Positions 11,506 through 24,470 of a DNA stretch of 64,000 nt are shown one piece after another (positions within the stretch are counted from its first letter, which is position 1; each line of letters starts with the position of its first letter). The position numbers and the translations under genes were made by a program. Source of the DNA: Vitellaria paradoxa (lineage: Eukaryota; Streptophyta; Magnoliopsida; Ericales; Sapotaceae); NCBI GenBank assembly GCA_019916065.1, contig CM034240.1:45272026-45336025 (forward strand). Direction: 5' to 3'. The notes below the pieces were generated by a model. It worked only from the letters and a program-made list of their open reading frames with translations. It was not told where the DNA came from and did not search any database.

Positions 11506-14500
11506 GGTGGGTCTATTTGTACTTCACTTTAAGATTCTTGCACTCCACTTTCTTTTTATATTAAATAAAATTACACATATATCCTTATTATTTTAATAAG
11601 ATATATTATATAATTTTAAGGACATGAGTACCCTTTTAAAAAAACAAAACAAAAACAAAATACACAATACTACTTTAATTGAGAGTCTATTCATTGAGAT
11701 AATAAAAAGTATTGCCAAAAAAGAGTAAACAAAACACCATTAAGCAATAAAAAAGACATCACTCCTCACAAAACAAAGACTGAAAGAAAGAAAAAAAAAA
11801 AAAAAAGGGTTCATGGATTTCAAAACTACTCCATCAATAGCTATTCGTCCTAAGCACATTCATCTGCTGTCAAAATTTAGTAAACACTTTTAGTCTTTGT
11901 CAAAATTTTCTCCAATCATCCTCAAACTCCCTTTAATCATCTCAAACCTGCAAGAATATTTAAAATGAAAAAAAAATAAAAGAATGAAGAAATAAAGATG
12001 CAAATATTAGTTCAACATAATATAAAAGACATTTATAAAGAACATAACAAATAAGAATTATAATAATATATCTCATTGAAAAAAAAAAGAAAAAAGAGAA
12101 AAGAAAAGATGTAATACATTAGTTCAATTCCATCACTTCCACGATGTTTGCATTTCCATGCCACCTTGGGTAGGATGGACAAATGGAGAGTTCAAGCTAG
12201 TAGTTCCGAGTTTATGTGGGCAAGTGCGACTATTGTGTCCAATACTTTTACACATGCCACATTTTTGGGCTTTATCCGCAATTTCAAATGCTGAAGGATC
12301 TCAACTTGTAGAACCACTCCCCTTTCTTTTTTTACCTACTGGGCGTCCCTTGTGAGGTTGAATATTAGGCTCTAGCATTAGAGGAGGTGGAGCATTAATA
12401 AGTTGAACAATTTGCTTCCGGGTGTCTTCTTTTTCTTCAAGTGGCATGTGTTGATATTTATCATGAAACTCATTAAGAAGTTCATCAATTTGATCATCTT
12501 GACCATCAACGATTGAAAATGATCTTCTATCAATTCTCCATTGTTTATGTATATCATCAAGTTATAGCTTTCTATCCTTCTTATTTCTCATCTTATGTGC
12601 ACAAGGAAGACCCATGCTACTTGAAAAATGACTTTTACATTCAGGTAGAAGTGTATCCGAGATGGCCAACTCATATTGCTTATAAAGCTTTTGAGGTGCA
12701 AATAAAGAAACATGAGTTAGGAGGTCTTCAAACAAGGGAATTTTATATCTATGTGGAATACGAACCTTTTCACTTGAAAGTTTTGTTTTGATTTCTTGAA
12801 ATTGATTCTCAATAGCAAGAGAAATTTTCCCTTTTACTTCTCGAAAGTCACCACTTGAGACTTGTAGATATTTCTTGAGTGTTGCATGTGCACCTTCAAC
12901 CCTTAAAGTAACACGATTTCCAAAATGTGTATATTTCTCTGTCCATGTATCTACAAATTTCTCTTTAAATGGAATCCAAGTACCTTTGATGTAATTAAGA
13001 ATATCCACCTTTTCCTTGTATCGAGTCTCAAAGAGATTCCAAGATTCATCAAAAGTTGATCATCAAAAGTTGATTCATCATGAGATTGTATCATGCTAGT
13101 CCAAACAGAGAGAAAAGTATCCCATTCTTCCTTTTCATTGAAATGGGACTTACATTTTGAAAGAATATTTTTCTCAATATGCCATACACATAAGAGATGT
13201 GTAGTCTTTGGAAATACAACTCCAATGGCATTCATAAGTGCTAACTCTCTGTCGGACACTATAACTGAAGGATATATTTTATCACCTAATATTTTATCAA
13301 ATCTTTCTAAGGCCCACACATAATCTTCTTCTTCCTCCTTTTTGCATGAAAGCAAAACAAGAATAAAATGAGCCATTGAAACTAGAGACTCCAACAATAT
13401 CAAGTAATGGCATTTTATATTTATTCGTTTTATATGTACAATCCATCACAAATATATCTGAGTAGCTCTTTGTTAATGCAATTGAAGAAGAATGAGCAAA
13501 GAATAGATGAGTTAAATGTCCATCATTGTCCTGTTTAATGTCAAAAATAAATCCTTCTTCACCAAATTCTTCAAACAATGCTTGAATCATTGTACGTCCC
13601 AATAAGCTCTCTTTTATAATTTTAGCTTTTGCATTGTACACGGTCTTTGATATTGCTTGAAGAGTAGGATTATGTTGCCGTAAGCAAGAAAGTATTTGTC
13701 GCGGTGGAATGCCAGCCATGGTCATTTCTTTGATGCATAGAATCTCTTCTTTTGAAAATCGGCGACAAGAAGGATGTCTCGACATGTCACTTGAAGGTCC
13801 ATGATTATGTGATATATTTTTCAACTCTATCTTCCATAATCCATCGTTCTTTCTTTTTCCCCAAATTTCAAATGGACAATTGATGAGACGAGATGATGAT
13901 ACTCTCTTCCTTTGTTCCATTGGGACATAATAACCACGATATTTACCTTATTTGTCACATCCAATGATAACATATCGATCTTTCTTAGATCTTTTAATGC
14001 TTGTAGCATATCCTTGCATTAAACTCATGTTACGAACACGAGCAATGAGTTCTTCTCGATTTGAAAATATTTCCGTTAGCAAGGCAAAAATTTCACTAGA
14101 CTCAACAACTTTAACTTGATTGTCAATGCTCACTTTATTTCCTGCTCATTTTACATAACATAAAAATTATTATATCAAATTATTATAAATTAAAGTAATT
14201 GCAATAATGAATTTATAGAGCTAGTATATAAAAAGACTACAACCAATTTCATGCAAGATTAAATAATTCTAAACCCTTAAAAATTCAAATAGTATGATTT
14301 GGCAGAGAAAAGTGAAATTACCAGAAGTATTCGGATCATGGGAGCCTAGTGATTCATAATAAGATGAGATCTGCTCTACATAATTTGTGCTAATCAAATT
14401 AATTACTTTCTCTAACTCAATCCTTTTCTCACCAAATTCTCCACTTTTGTTATGTTCCTCCATAGTTCTTGCAAGTATAAGAGTGTAAGAAAGGCAAAGT

Positions 14501-15351
14501 TATGATTATTGGAACTATTTGAATGATCAACTACTAGTTTGGCATTAACAAATCAAAGCAAAAAGCCATTTTGGCCATCAATAGCTAGTTATGGAGTGTG
14601 TTGAGTAGTTGGGTCACGTGTTCAAGGTATCATAAAGTACCATTTCATTTTCGATTGTTTTCTGTCATGTAGGTTTTATTTTCCTAGCTCTTAATTAAAT
14701 AATTTTGGTAAAACTATGAACCACCACTAGATTTCAAAGCAATCAAGAAGAGAATTGAAGACTTGATTACTCGAGACTACCTTGAAAGAGACAAGGACAA
14801 CCTAAACCTGTTCATGTACTTGGCATGAGTTTGACCCAAGTGATATTCAAATGAACCTGGGTTTTATTGGTGCTGGAAATAACCCCAAACAACTAAAATT
14901 TATTTCATTACAAGACAAAAAGAGAGATATAAATGTTGTAAGGCATACATTGGCAAGAGTACTCCATAACTACTGTCATACCCAATAACAAATAAATAGC
15001 TTGCAAAGTAAAACAATACAAATACCAATCATTTGAACTCTGAGTTGATAGAACAATCACCAAGTAGTGCAGATTATTAATTGAAAAATTAAGAAATTGG
15101 TATAAACCTTGATCGTGCAATGGTGACCAGCGGCAATCTTCAAGAACAAACCCAAACACTAGAGGGATCTTCCTGTGCTGTTGTTTCATCTTCTTATGTA
15201 ATAACCAATGAATATTTATAAAAGGGTACTTATGTCCTTAAAATTATACAATATATCTTATTAAAATAATGAGGGTATATGTGTAATTTTATTTAACAGA
15301 AAAAGAAATTGGAGTGCAAGAATCTTTTTGTGGAGTGCAAATAGGCCCACC
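11506..15351 (-). mobile_element. Full-length Mutator-like element (MULE), inactive
   Basis: The 133-bp end at 11506-11638 is the inverted complement of 15219-15351 with roughly one mismatch in nine bases; both start GGTGGG(T/C)CTATTTG. The ends are flanked by AATTGATAA and AACTGATAT, a decayed 9-bp target duplication as Mutator elements make. The interior holds a minus-strand transposase pseudogene. Related short elements lie at 47.1-47.7 kb. Confidence 0.85.
12133..14463 (-). pseudogene. MULE transposase pseudogene (SWIM and CCHC zinc fingers)
   Basis: Reads in minus-strand order. An N-terminal exon (14322-14463) has a GT donor, and a second exon starts near 14141. Next come a FAR1-like DNA-binding part, then the MULE transposase core with IFVMDCTYKTNKYKMPLL and LCVWHIEKNIL, then a SWIM finger (C..C.H around SMGLPCAHKM). 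A C-terminal zinc knuckle CGMCKSIGHNSRTC closes the protein near 12200. Damage seen: in-frame TAA after GCDK (about 13949), TAA after DRKL (about 12562) and TGA before DPSAFE (about 12299). There is a frameshift in an A-run near 13348, and a 14-bp tandem duplication near 13050-13076 shifts the frame again. It cannot make a full transposase. The family is that of plant MULE transposases related to FAR1/FHY3. Confidence 0.88.
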
Positions 15352-18184
15352 CAACTGATATTGAACTAGATGTCAGCCTCCCCTTCTCGAATTATGATGG
15401 TAACTTCGGTAATGGGTTGGTTAAAGCATAACCGTCTCCAGGAATGCAATGGCATGGATGGGCAACTAGATTGGGTTGGGACCTTGGGCCCCATGCTTAC
15501 TATTGGGCCCTGGCCCCTTTTTGCAATGGGCCCACGAGTCCTTTCGAATTCAGCTGGAACTCTTTTTGTTTTCGGGGTACTCTATCAATTGAAGTTTTCA
15601 TTGATTATATTTTTATGTCTCTTGCCTAACAAGCAACACAACATGCAAAATATCAGAGGTAAACACAATACTACACAATATAATAATTTTAATAAATAAT
15701 TTTGAACTAATCTTTGTGCAATTTTTAACATAGTTTACATCAAATTCATTAATTAATTTGTTCATTAATTAATTTGTTATTCCATAACTGTTGGATTGGG
15801 CTGGGTTGAATTGAATTTCTTAATTTTTAGTTGTTGAAAAAATTAAGAATAAATACAGATTGTCATGTCATCGACTCATTGGCTGGTGTTGTCCTCTTGC
15901 GTTACAATTTCTGGGCCCAAAAGCTAAAAAAATTATATGGGTTCTAAGGAAATCCTCTTGTGGAGTTGGGTGATACTAAACCAAATCTAAGAACAGCTTT
16001 TAAAATTGTGAATTTTTATTCAATTTATTATTTGATAACTTACCATCAGATTTCAGCAACTAATTATTTATAATTTGACAATTTAAAATAAACTTTTTCA
16101 GTAATTAAATATTATTTAATGGACGACAATGAAAAATTCTATAATCGGAATAATAAGATAATTATGAATCCATTCAATTTGAATTGATATTTTCCCCATT
16201 ATAATTATTGTGAAACGAGATCTGTTAAAATGAGTAGCAGTTTATTTCACATTTGGCTCAATTATTTGCACTGTTTGGAGGTAAAAAAAAATAAATACAA
16301 AATTATACAAATCTTTATAAACATGAATTACGAAAATGTAAAATTTAAATTTTTTATTTTTATAAATTTATATAAATTTATACAACTTTAAACACTTCTG
16401 AAGTATCTGTTATTAACGTTGGCCCGTGACGAATGATTACTTGGTAGGACCGTGGTGAATGATTACTTGGTAGGAAATTTAACTCGAGGGGTTAGTTTGG
16501 TGTAACTTTTTTTTTTAATCATAATTTGAAATTGTAAAAAATATATGTGTATTATTTAAATATAAAAAATAAAAAAAGATATGTGCAGGTGAAAAGTCAG
16601 ATTTTTAAAATTTATTCCTACGTGTTTTTTTTTGGGGGGGGTAATGTCTTGATGTCTACAAACTGCCAAATGCACACGTAAAATTAAATTTTGGAAAAAA
16701 AAAGTCATTTAAAATGAAAAATATATTAAAAATAAGTTGATTTTTTTTTTATTTAACAAACTGATGCTAAGATTCTTATCAGTAAGATACTTATCATAAT
16801 TCAATGAATATGTTATTCAATATTGTTAGATCTCAGCCGTTGATGTTGAATGCGAGACGCATGTATTTCAATAATTGGGACTAAATATAAGGATACAAAC
16901 GGAAAGGATACCTGCTCAATTAATAAATTTCATTAACGAACTCATTTATTGTTTTAGTTAGAATTCTAAACTTGTCCCATTCCAAACTCGTTAAATATGT
17001 CCAAATCTGTAAAACTCGATTAATCACAATTAGTCATATTATCTATTAAATACATGATTTGAAATAAAAAATAAAAAATTAGTAAGTGACAAAAATATTA
17101 AATTTACTAGTTAGCCTCCAAATTTAACACATGAGTACTTTGGCCACATACATTTTTTTTAACCAAATCTATCAACAAAATAATTACAAAGAAAATCAAA
17201 CATAACAAATCTCAACATTTTCAATACAAGTTTCATTATTCTACACTTAAAGAAAGTAAAAATAAAAGTATTTAATAGAGCTACAACTTAAAAAAAAAAG
17301 GTTATATATTATATTATGCTTTTTTAGGGAAAAAATTACAAATATATAAATCTATATTATATTAAACAGGTACTTAATTAACGGATACCTTATAAGTATA
17401 AATAGGTATCTGATACTCTACAGACAAATCTCAAACCTGTCTCAAACTTGTACATCTATTAAATTTTAATTTTTAACCCGTCATAGTCCTATTAGAATAT
17501 TTTTCAATGAATTTTTATCAAGTTTAGTCAAATTATACTTGTTCCATTCAGTTCCGTTCCGTTAGCATCCCTAATTAGATATTCATGTCTAGGAGCGAAT
17601 TGAGGTGAGCTCCACTGAGAGCAGTTATTTCCACTCATTCGGAAATTTACACGTAGTAACTATTATTCTTGCCCCTCAATTATTCAAAAATTACACTTTT
17701 ACTTTATTATTTTTCAATCTTTACCTCCTTTTCAACTATAGTTTATATTTTCGTCCTCACAAATATGAATTATGAATATACGTCTGCTCACATCACACGC
17801 CACTACCATTAGTATTTCTCTCTGTGTCCAACAACCACTTAACCAATCTCTTGGAGACGGGTAATTTTTTGCTTGCAGACTTTGAAGTTGGTGAGATTAA
17901 TTCCCATTAATTTTTTTGCTTTTTTAACAGTCTGCAAGTAGCGTCTAAAATCTCATTCAAATGAACAAATAGGGCCCTTCCCTCCCTACTCATTTAAATC
18001 ATTGAACCAAAAGGACGAGCAAACAAAAGTAGAGGCCAATCTAGATTGCCTAATTTGGTCCCCCAACTCCTTAAAAAATGGCTAAATCATACCCAACTTC
18101 TTCTGGTGGGATTCTCTGTCAGGTTCCATAACGTCAAGTTTATGAATTTTTTTTTTTGGGTTAAAATTTTATTTTGGGTAAAGT

Positions 18185-18515
18185 ATAAAAAAATACCCCT
18201 ACAGTTTACCCTTAGTATCAATTTGGTCCCACACGTTTTAATTGCAACAGTCAAATCTCTACACTTTCGGTCAAGTATCAATGTTGTCCTTCTGTTAGTT
18301 GACCGTTAGAAATAACAGTTAGATAGATAACAAAATGGTAATTTCATTTATAATTTACCCTTTGTGTCATTTTCAATTTAACAGTTGTTTTTAACGATCA
18401 ACTAACGGAAGAATCGAATTGATGCTTGACTGAAAGTGTAGAGATTTGACTGTTGCAATTGAAACGTGTGGGACCAAAGTGATACTGAGGGTAAACTGTA
18501 AAGGTATTAACTTTT
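18185..18515. mobile_element. Foldback element with arms of about 150 bp
   Basis: The left arm (TACAGTTTACCCTTAGTATC, then TTGGTCCCACACGTTT and CAACAGTCAAATCTCTACAC) returns inverted on the right (ending near 18515) with about one difference in ten. A short AT-rich loop separates the arms (about 18330-18370). Open frames across it on both strands reflect the symmetry, not coding. Confidence 0.8.
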
Positions 18516-19729
18516 TTATTTTTTAAGTCTTTTTTTTTTTATCTTGAATAGAAGGGAAAAAAAAAAAACACAGTATACTTGCATAATTATTTGTATCCCC
18601 ATTTTTTGAAAGTGTTATAGTATCCCTCGAAATTTGATTATTATTATAGCATTTTCTATTATAAAGAAGAAAATAAAAAATTTAAATGTATAATATTACG
18701 TGTATCTATCTGCGTATATAAGTATATAATAGTACGCACAAAGAAGTATATAAATCATAAAAACAATAGATATTAAACTAATATATTCACTTGTACATAA
18801 ATTCATACATTCTAGGTTCTCCATATACGCCTACATATTTCTTTATTTTTTTTATACATGTATAATATACGTATAAATACCCGTTTCGATATTTCAATTG
18901 TTGAAGCTATCTTCATTTAAGGTTTTTGGTCCGTTTGGTGCTTGTTTGAGTCTGAAACCTTCAACAATTCCCAGTACAAAGTTGGTGATTTTCATACTGA
19001 AAAGTGTTTTCGGTTGTTTGATTACAAGTTTTGTTCCTTTGAATTTAAAATTTCGCTTTATAAATTATATACTTATAATTTTGGGTTCAGTCACTGTACT
19101 CCTCTTGGACTTTTGAAATTGGTCTCAATCTTTAATTTCATCAATTTCGTAATTAATTTTTCAATTTTCAAGGCATTGAAGGGCAACCCTTGGATTTTGA
19201 CTTTGGAAATGCTATATTTCCATTAATTGTTCGCGCAAATTGGAATTGGTAATGAATTATATCAGAAAGCATCAATCCAAATAATGTTTTCGGATTGGGT
19301 AATCAAATTATGCGGAGGCAAAAAGTGTCAGTACTGCTAACGCTTTCATTGAAAATATTAGTAGTATCAACGTCACTTTTACTCCTATTTTGGTATAAGA
19401 GTTTAATATGGATTTGTCCTAATATTTACCATCTCAAAAGGCTCTATTGCAATTTAATAAAAAAAAAAAAAGGAGCACTCTTCTCTTCAACTATATATAT
19501 ATATATATACTAGTAATTGTATCTGAAGGTGCAGAAATATAATTTGACATATAAATAACTCAAATTTAAATTTATAAAGTAAACTTACATTAAAAAATGT
19601 AAAAATAACTTGTGAACATACAAATCATTAATTAAAAGATATTAAGGTATAAAATTTTATTATTTATTATAAATATTATCACATTTTTTAAAATATTAAT
19701 TTAAAATCTCTTATATAAAGAGTATTCAA

Positions 19730-20045
19730 AAAAAATATGAAAAAAGTGAGAGAAAAAGAAAAATAATCCTGACCATTTAACAAATTTAACAGTTAAAAAT
19801 ATCTCAAATTCAAAATTTTAAACTTCTTTATTATATAAATGACACAGAGTGTAAAAGTGCATGTTACATCTTTTAAAATATTCATTAAAAATCATTTGTA
19901 TAAAAAGTATTAAAAAAATATAAGAAGAGTGAGAGAAAAAGAAAAATAATCTTGGCCATTTATCAAATTCAATAGTTAAAAATATCTCAAATTTAAAATT
20001 TTAAACTTCCTTATTATATAAATGACACAAAGTGTAAAACTTATG
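19730..20045. repeat. Two-copy tandem repeat of about 185 bp
   Basis: The block GTGAGAGAAAAAGAAAAATA is followed by AATCCTGACC or AATCTTGGCC and then AACAGTTAAAAATATCTCAAA, twice in direct orientation. A related block is at about 61795-62110. Function unknown. Confidence 0.7.
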
Positions 20046-21501
20046 TATTTAAAATTTAAGTTTTAAGTATATTAAAATTGAAATATTAATTTAAATGTTT
20101 ATTTTTTATAAAATCTTTAAAATTTTAAGATTTAAATATATTTTTAAATAAAAAATTTAGTTGACTTTGTCTAACAGGTATACATATATTATTTAATAAT
20201 AATAATAGATAATATAAGTAAAATATAATATATATAATATATATATGTATAATTTTACAAAATACAATATTTATATATTTATTTGAATTTCAAATTTTAA
20301 ATTCAAAAAATGTGTTTTATTATATAACTATATAATAAGTGATAATGTAACAAAATTTTAATGATGATTAGGATAAAGGTCAAATCAATAGATATATTTT
20401 ATTATATAGATACGTATATATATTTCTTCTTTCTCCCTCTTTGATCACGAGTCTTAACTAAAGAAAGAGAAAGAAAGAGGAATATGAAACGAAAGAAGAA
20501 AAAAAAAAAAAATGATCCAAGACAAACACCCGTTTGAACGTCCAATTTTCAGGCCAATTTTTATTTTTATTTTTATTTTTGAAAAAAGTTGGTAAGTGAA
20601 TTTTTTAGCGTATTTAGTAAAATAAATAGAAATTTTTAATAAATTTTAGTAATATTTAGATATTTCGTAAAGTAAATGAAAATTTTTAATAATTTTTAGT
20701 AACTTTTTGTATATTTCGTAAAAATTTTGATAATTTTTGAATCGAATTAAAATAAAATAATCATTGGCAGTGTTTAGATGACAAAAAATTAAAAAATTTA
20801 ATATAAAAATAACATATGATGAAATTTTATTATAAGAAGTTAGAGAAAATTTATGACATTTTATAAATTTTGTTAAATTTTAACTATCTAAACACGGTCA
20901 TTATACCTCTTGCCAGCCAAGTAAAAATTGATGGTTGGACAACCTATCACGTGTGATCAAAACCAACTTTTGGTGTTTGTCATGACATCATTTTGCCACA
21001 AATTTTTAACAAATAATATTAATAAAAAAATAAATTTTTATGATATACACTATAAAAAAATAACCTTATGGCATTAGTTTTATGAATTATTAGATTAAAA
21101 TTAGACAGTTTAGAAATAAATTTAAAAATTTTAATTTAAGAATTTAGAACTTATTTTTATTAAATTATTAGATATAACAACTTATAAGTTCAATGTCATG
21201 GCAATTAAACCCTAAATCGATACATGACGCTGTGATCGCGCTTTATATGTATATATTTTTTTTCTTTTGTTTTTGAGTGAGAGAGACTTCATGGCTCAGC
21301 GCGGAAGCTTATGGTGCGTTTAGAGTGATAAAATAAAAAAAAAGAGATAAAATAAGATAACTTGTAAATTCATAATTCGTATAGTGAGATAAAAATAAAT
21401 AAATTTTAAATTTTTTTAATATTTTTATCATTTTTTGTCACATCAAACGGAGCTGATCAACGGTCACAAACTGTCTCTTCAAGTTGGGTTTGTAGTATTA
21501 A

Positions 21502-21672
21502 GGGTCCGTTTGGCTTGTAAAAATTTGTTAAAAATCTCTAAAATAAATCTCTATAAATCTCTGTTAACTTTATATCACATCAATTTTTTTCTCTCACTGC
21601 ACGTATTACGAACTCCTCCCAAACCACAATTTATCTCAATTTATCTCATTTTTTCTTACTCCAAACAAACCC
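21502..21672. mobile_element. Harbinger-like MITE, short form
   Basis: GGGTCCGTTTGGCTTG at the left end and GGGTTTGTTTGGAGTAAG read from the right end; TAA flanks both sides. Contains the shared internal segment TTATATCACATCAATTTTTT. Similar sequence at 460-617 (inverted), 2650-2806 and 2932-3075. Confidence 0.75.
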
Positions 21673-23789
21673 TAAATATAGGTCATCCATTTGTCTTAAG
21701 TACGGTTTTTTGTGTTAACGTTTAGTCTATTAAAGTTTATCAAAATTCACTAATCTTTAATTATTTTTTATACTTTTTCTAATTAAATTTTAATATCTAT
21801 CATTTTTATATTAAATTTTTTTTTATTATATTTCTAGGCCAAAATTTAACCAACGAAACGGATCCTAAATATCCGCCGTCCATTTAGTTGACTTCTAACA
21901 GTGAACCTAAACCGCTAAAACAAAGTACCATCAACGGTCCCACCTTAGCTAAACAGAACAAAGTCAAAGATTGGAAATGGGCACTGACGTACAAGAAACT
22001 CTCCAACGCACAAATCCACTGCCACGCCGCACCACATGCATGAATGACATTCCTCGTCCGGTGGGTCCCACAATTTCCTATCTTTTTGCTGACGTGGCAG
22101 CATCAACTCGTGTTTTAAAGTAAAAAAAAAATTATAGTTTTCCACGCGTGTGGCTTACGCTTAGCCATTAAATTATATTTGACCAAAGTCGCGAATATTC
22201 GCACATAAAAAAAGAATTTGCAAAAGCAACAAAAATAGTAAAAAAACAGTAGTGAAATAAATATATTAAATATTCTCCAACTTAGGGAAGGTTTAATGTG
22301 ATAAAAATTGAAATAAATTGAGATAATTTTTAGAAATTTTAAAAATTTTTCAGCATTTTTAGTGTGCCGAACGCATGTGTTTAAACACAAAAAATTATTT
22401 TTTAAGCTGTCTGCTAGTTATTATTAAAAAAATTATTTATTTTTTTGGTATTTGAGAAGTAGAAGAACTAATTTTTTAATAACTAACATTAATTGATATT
22501 TTTATTCTTTATGATTTAAAAAAATTAAAACTTAAAAGAGTAAATTTAATTATTTAAAAAAATCTAAAAATTAAAGAGCTAAAAACTGATAAACAATCCC
22601 AAACGCAACTTTACAGTGACGAGATTGATGGCAGACTCCCTTTTCGTGGATTAGTCTTATTTTATATGTTTACTTTTTTTAATTTATTTTATATAATTTT
22701 ATTAATTCAACTTTTATTTTTAACATTATTTTTGTAATATATATATATATATATATATATATATTCCAATAAGAGTAGTGGCCATATACTGTCGATCATA
22801 AAATTTAGAGATTATTTGCTTATTATCGTGAATAATTTTAGATGTTTTATGAGATATTTAGATATTTGCAAGCGCTCTAAACTTTGGACGTTGTTTTTTT
22901 AATTTTTTAATTCATATAAAAAAATAAAGATGCTTTATAATTTTTAATTACCATGCTTATTTACTTAGAGATATATATATATATATATATATATATTAAA
23001 TAGAATAAGGTTGGATTATTTACAATAAAATATGAATTTCGTTCCTTAAATGAAATTCAAAGTATTTCAAAAAAAAGAAAAAGAAATCAAGAATGAAATA
23101 TTTGAGTTAACTAAATTAGAAGAAAAATGTTTAATCGTTTGGGAATTCGGATAACCATTATCTAATCATGTGAATTTTGATGGGGGAAATAGAATTTATT
23201 CATTATCTAATTATGCAATATTTTGATGGGGAAATAGAATTTATTCATGAAAGTTAATTGAAAGCTAAATTCAAAAATTTTGAGAATGTACCATTAATAA
23301 ATATATTATTTTTTATTTAACAATTTAAGACTTTAGTTAGTATATAGTACCTTCAAAAATTGATTAGACCTTGTTTGGGTACTTTTGAATTTCAAGTTAA
23401 TATATTTGAAATTAAATTTTATGAAAAGGGAATGCTAAATATATTTTACTTTTAATTTCTTACAATATCAAAAATACTATATATTATGAGAGAAGATAAA
23501 ACATAAAAAGAAAAAGTAGAGTCCATTTAGTATTTTTTTAATCATAATATAAGAGATATAGAAAATTTATGTAAAATTGAGTGAAAAAAATTAAATTAGT
23601 AATTATCTATTACTGTTATAAAGGAAATATTGGTGACAATAGTGCAACTTCAAATTTTGTGAATTCTTAATTTTAGTAAAGACTCTTATATTTTATATTA
23701 AATATAATAACAAACTTGATATATAGTTTCATATGGTTACATGGTAAGAAATTCTCTCACGCACACTCTGACTATTTTTTCGTCTTAAA

Positions 23790-24148
23790 AAGTTAATAAC
23801 TAATTTTTTTTTTTGGTAATTAAGTATCAATAACTATAATAATAACTAGAATTCGGTAAATCAAATAACAAAATTTTTTTCACAATTCTCACTATGAACT
23901 CTCAAACTACCAAATGACACCCACTTTGACTATATTTAGTGGCGTTTTTAGATCGTTCCAACGGATTGTAGAAACTGTTCCAACGGAATCGCGAGGGCAA
24001 CTTTCGTCCAAACAGTTTCTACAATCTGTGTAGACAAATTGTAGTGTAAAGAACTTATGATTGCCTAAACTTTTGAATCCGTTCAAACGGAAATCCCATC
24101 CGTCAGAACGAAATTTTAGTATTTATTTCTAAAAAATACGGTTTAAGT
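23790..24148 (-). repeat. Dispersed repeat, copy 2 of an inverted pair
   Basis: Inverted relative of 4368-4690, with the same GTTTAAACGG-like internal palindromic motifs around ATTGTAGAAAC. Lies just left of the duplicated NRAMP leader at 24263. Confidence 0.65.
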
Positions 24149-24262
24149 GGAGTGCACCAAACACAAAAAGTTTCACTAAACATAAAAAGTTTCTTCAAAC
24201 CACATTTTATCTCATTTTTTTCATTTTTTGATACGCCAAACGCAGCCTTAATCTCTAGTTTT

Positions 24263-24432
24263 CTCAGACCTCAGAGGTTTTCCACTGCTCCGTTTTTCAT
24301 GTTGACTGCTACGTTCTCATTCACTTCTCTTAATTTTCTCATTGATTTGTTCAATTTTTTTTTTTTTTTCTTAGCTTTCTCATTTTCTTTGATTTTACTA
24401 CTTGTTTCCTTCAATTTTTATATGCTGTCTTT
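24263..24432 (+). repeat. Second truncated copy of the NRAMP 5' leader
   Basis: Aligns with about 33065-33225 of the NRAMP leader: shared blocks include CAGAGGTTTTCCACTGCTC, ACTGCTACGTTCTC and CTCATTGATTTGTTCAATTT. More diverged than the copy at 29.5 kb and covering a more 3' part of the leader. It ends next to a Helitron-like terminus (24441). No coding exon follows. Confidence 0.75.
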
Positions 24433-24440
24433 TACTAATA

Positions 24441-24470
24441 CTAGTAAAGGAAACACGTGTAAAGCACGTA
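24441..24470 (-). mobile_element. Possible Helitron 3' terminus
   Basis: On the minus strand a short hairpin (ACGTG, loop CTTTA, CACGT) is followed after about 10 nt by CTAG and then T, the layout of a Helitron 3' end. The element would extend to higher coordinates. No 5' TC end was identified. Confidence 0.35.

Larger units (their letters stand above)
15352..24262. other. Intergenic, repeat-bearing
   Basis: Holds the foldback at 18.2 kb, the tandem repeat at 19.7 kb, the MITE at 21.5 kb, related MITE debris at 20760-20900 and 22280-22380, and AT microsatellites (22738-22763, 22972-22995). The frame at 15370-15699 has no recognisable domain. No gene supported. Confidence 0.55.

Noticed and set aside
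12158..12355. Plus-strand open frame near the MULE
   Set aside because: It is the complement of the transposase zinc-knuckle region on the minus strand.
13093..13323. Plus-strand open frame inside the MULE
   Set aside because: Shadow of the minus-strand transposase core.
15370..15699. 109-codon open frame just right of the MULE
   Set aside because: Low-complexity composition, no domain, no splice or promoter context; probably chance.
21435..21725. 96-codon open frame
   Set aside because: Lies across a MITE with clear terminal repeats and TAA flanks.
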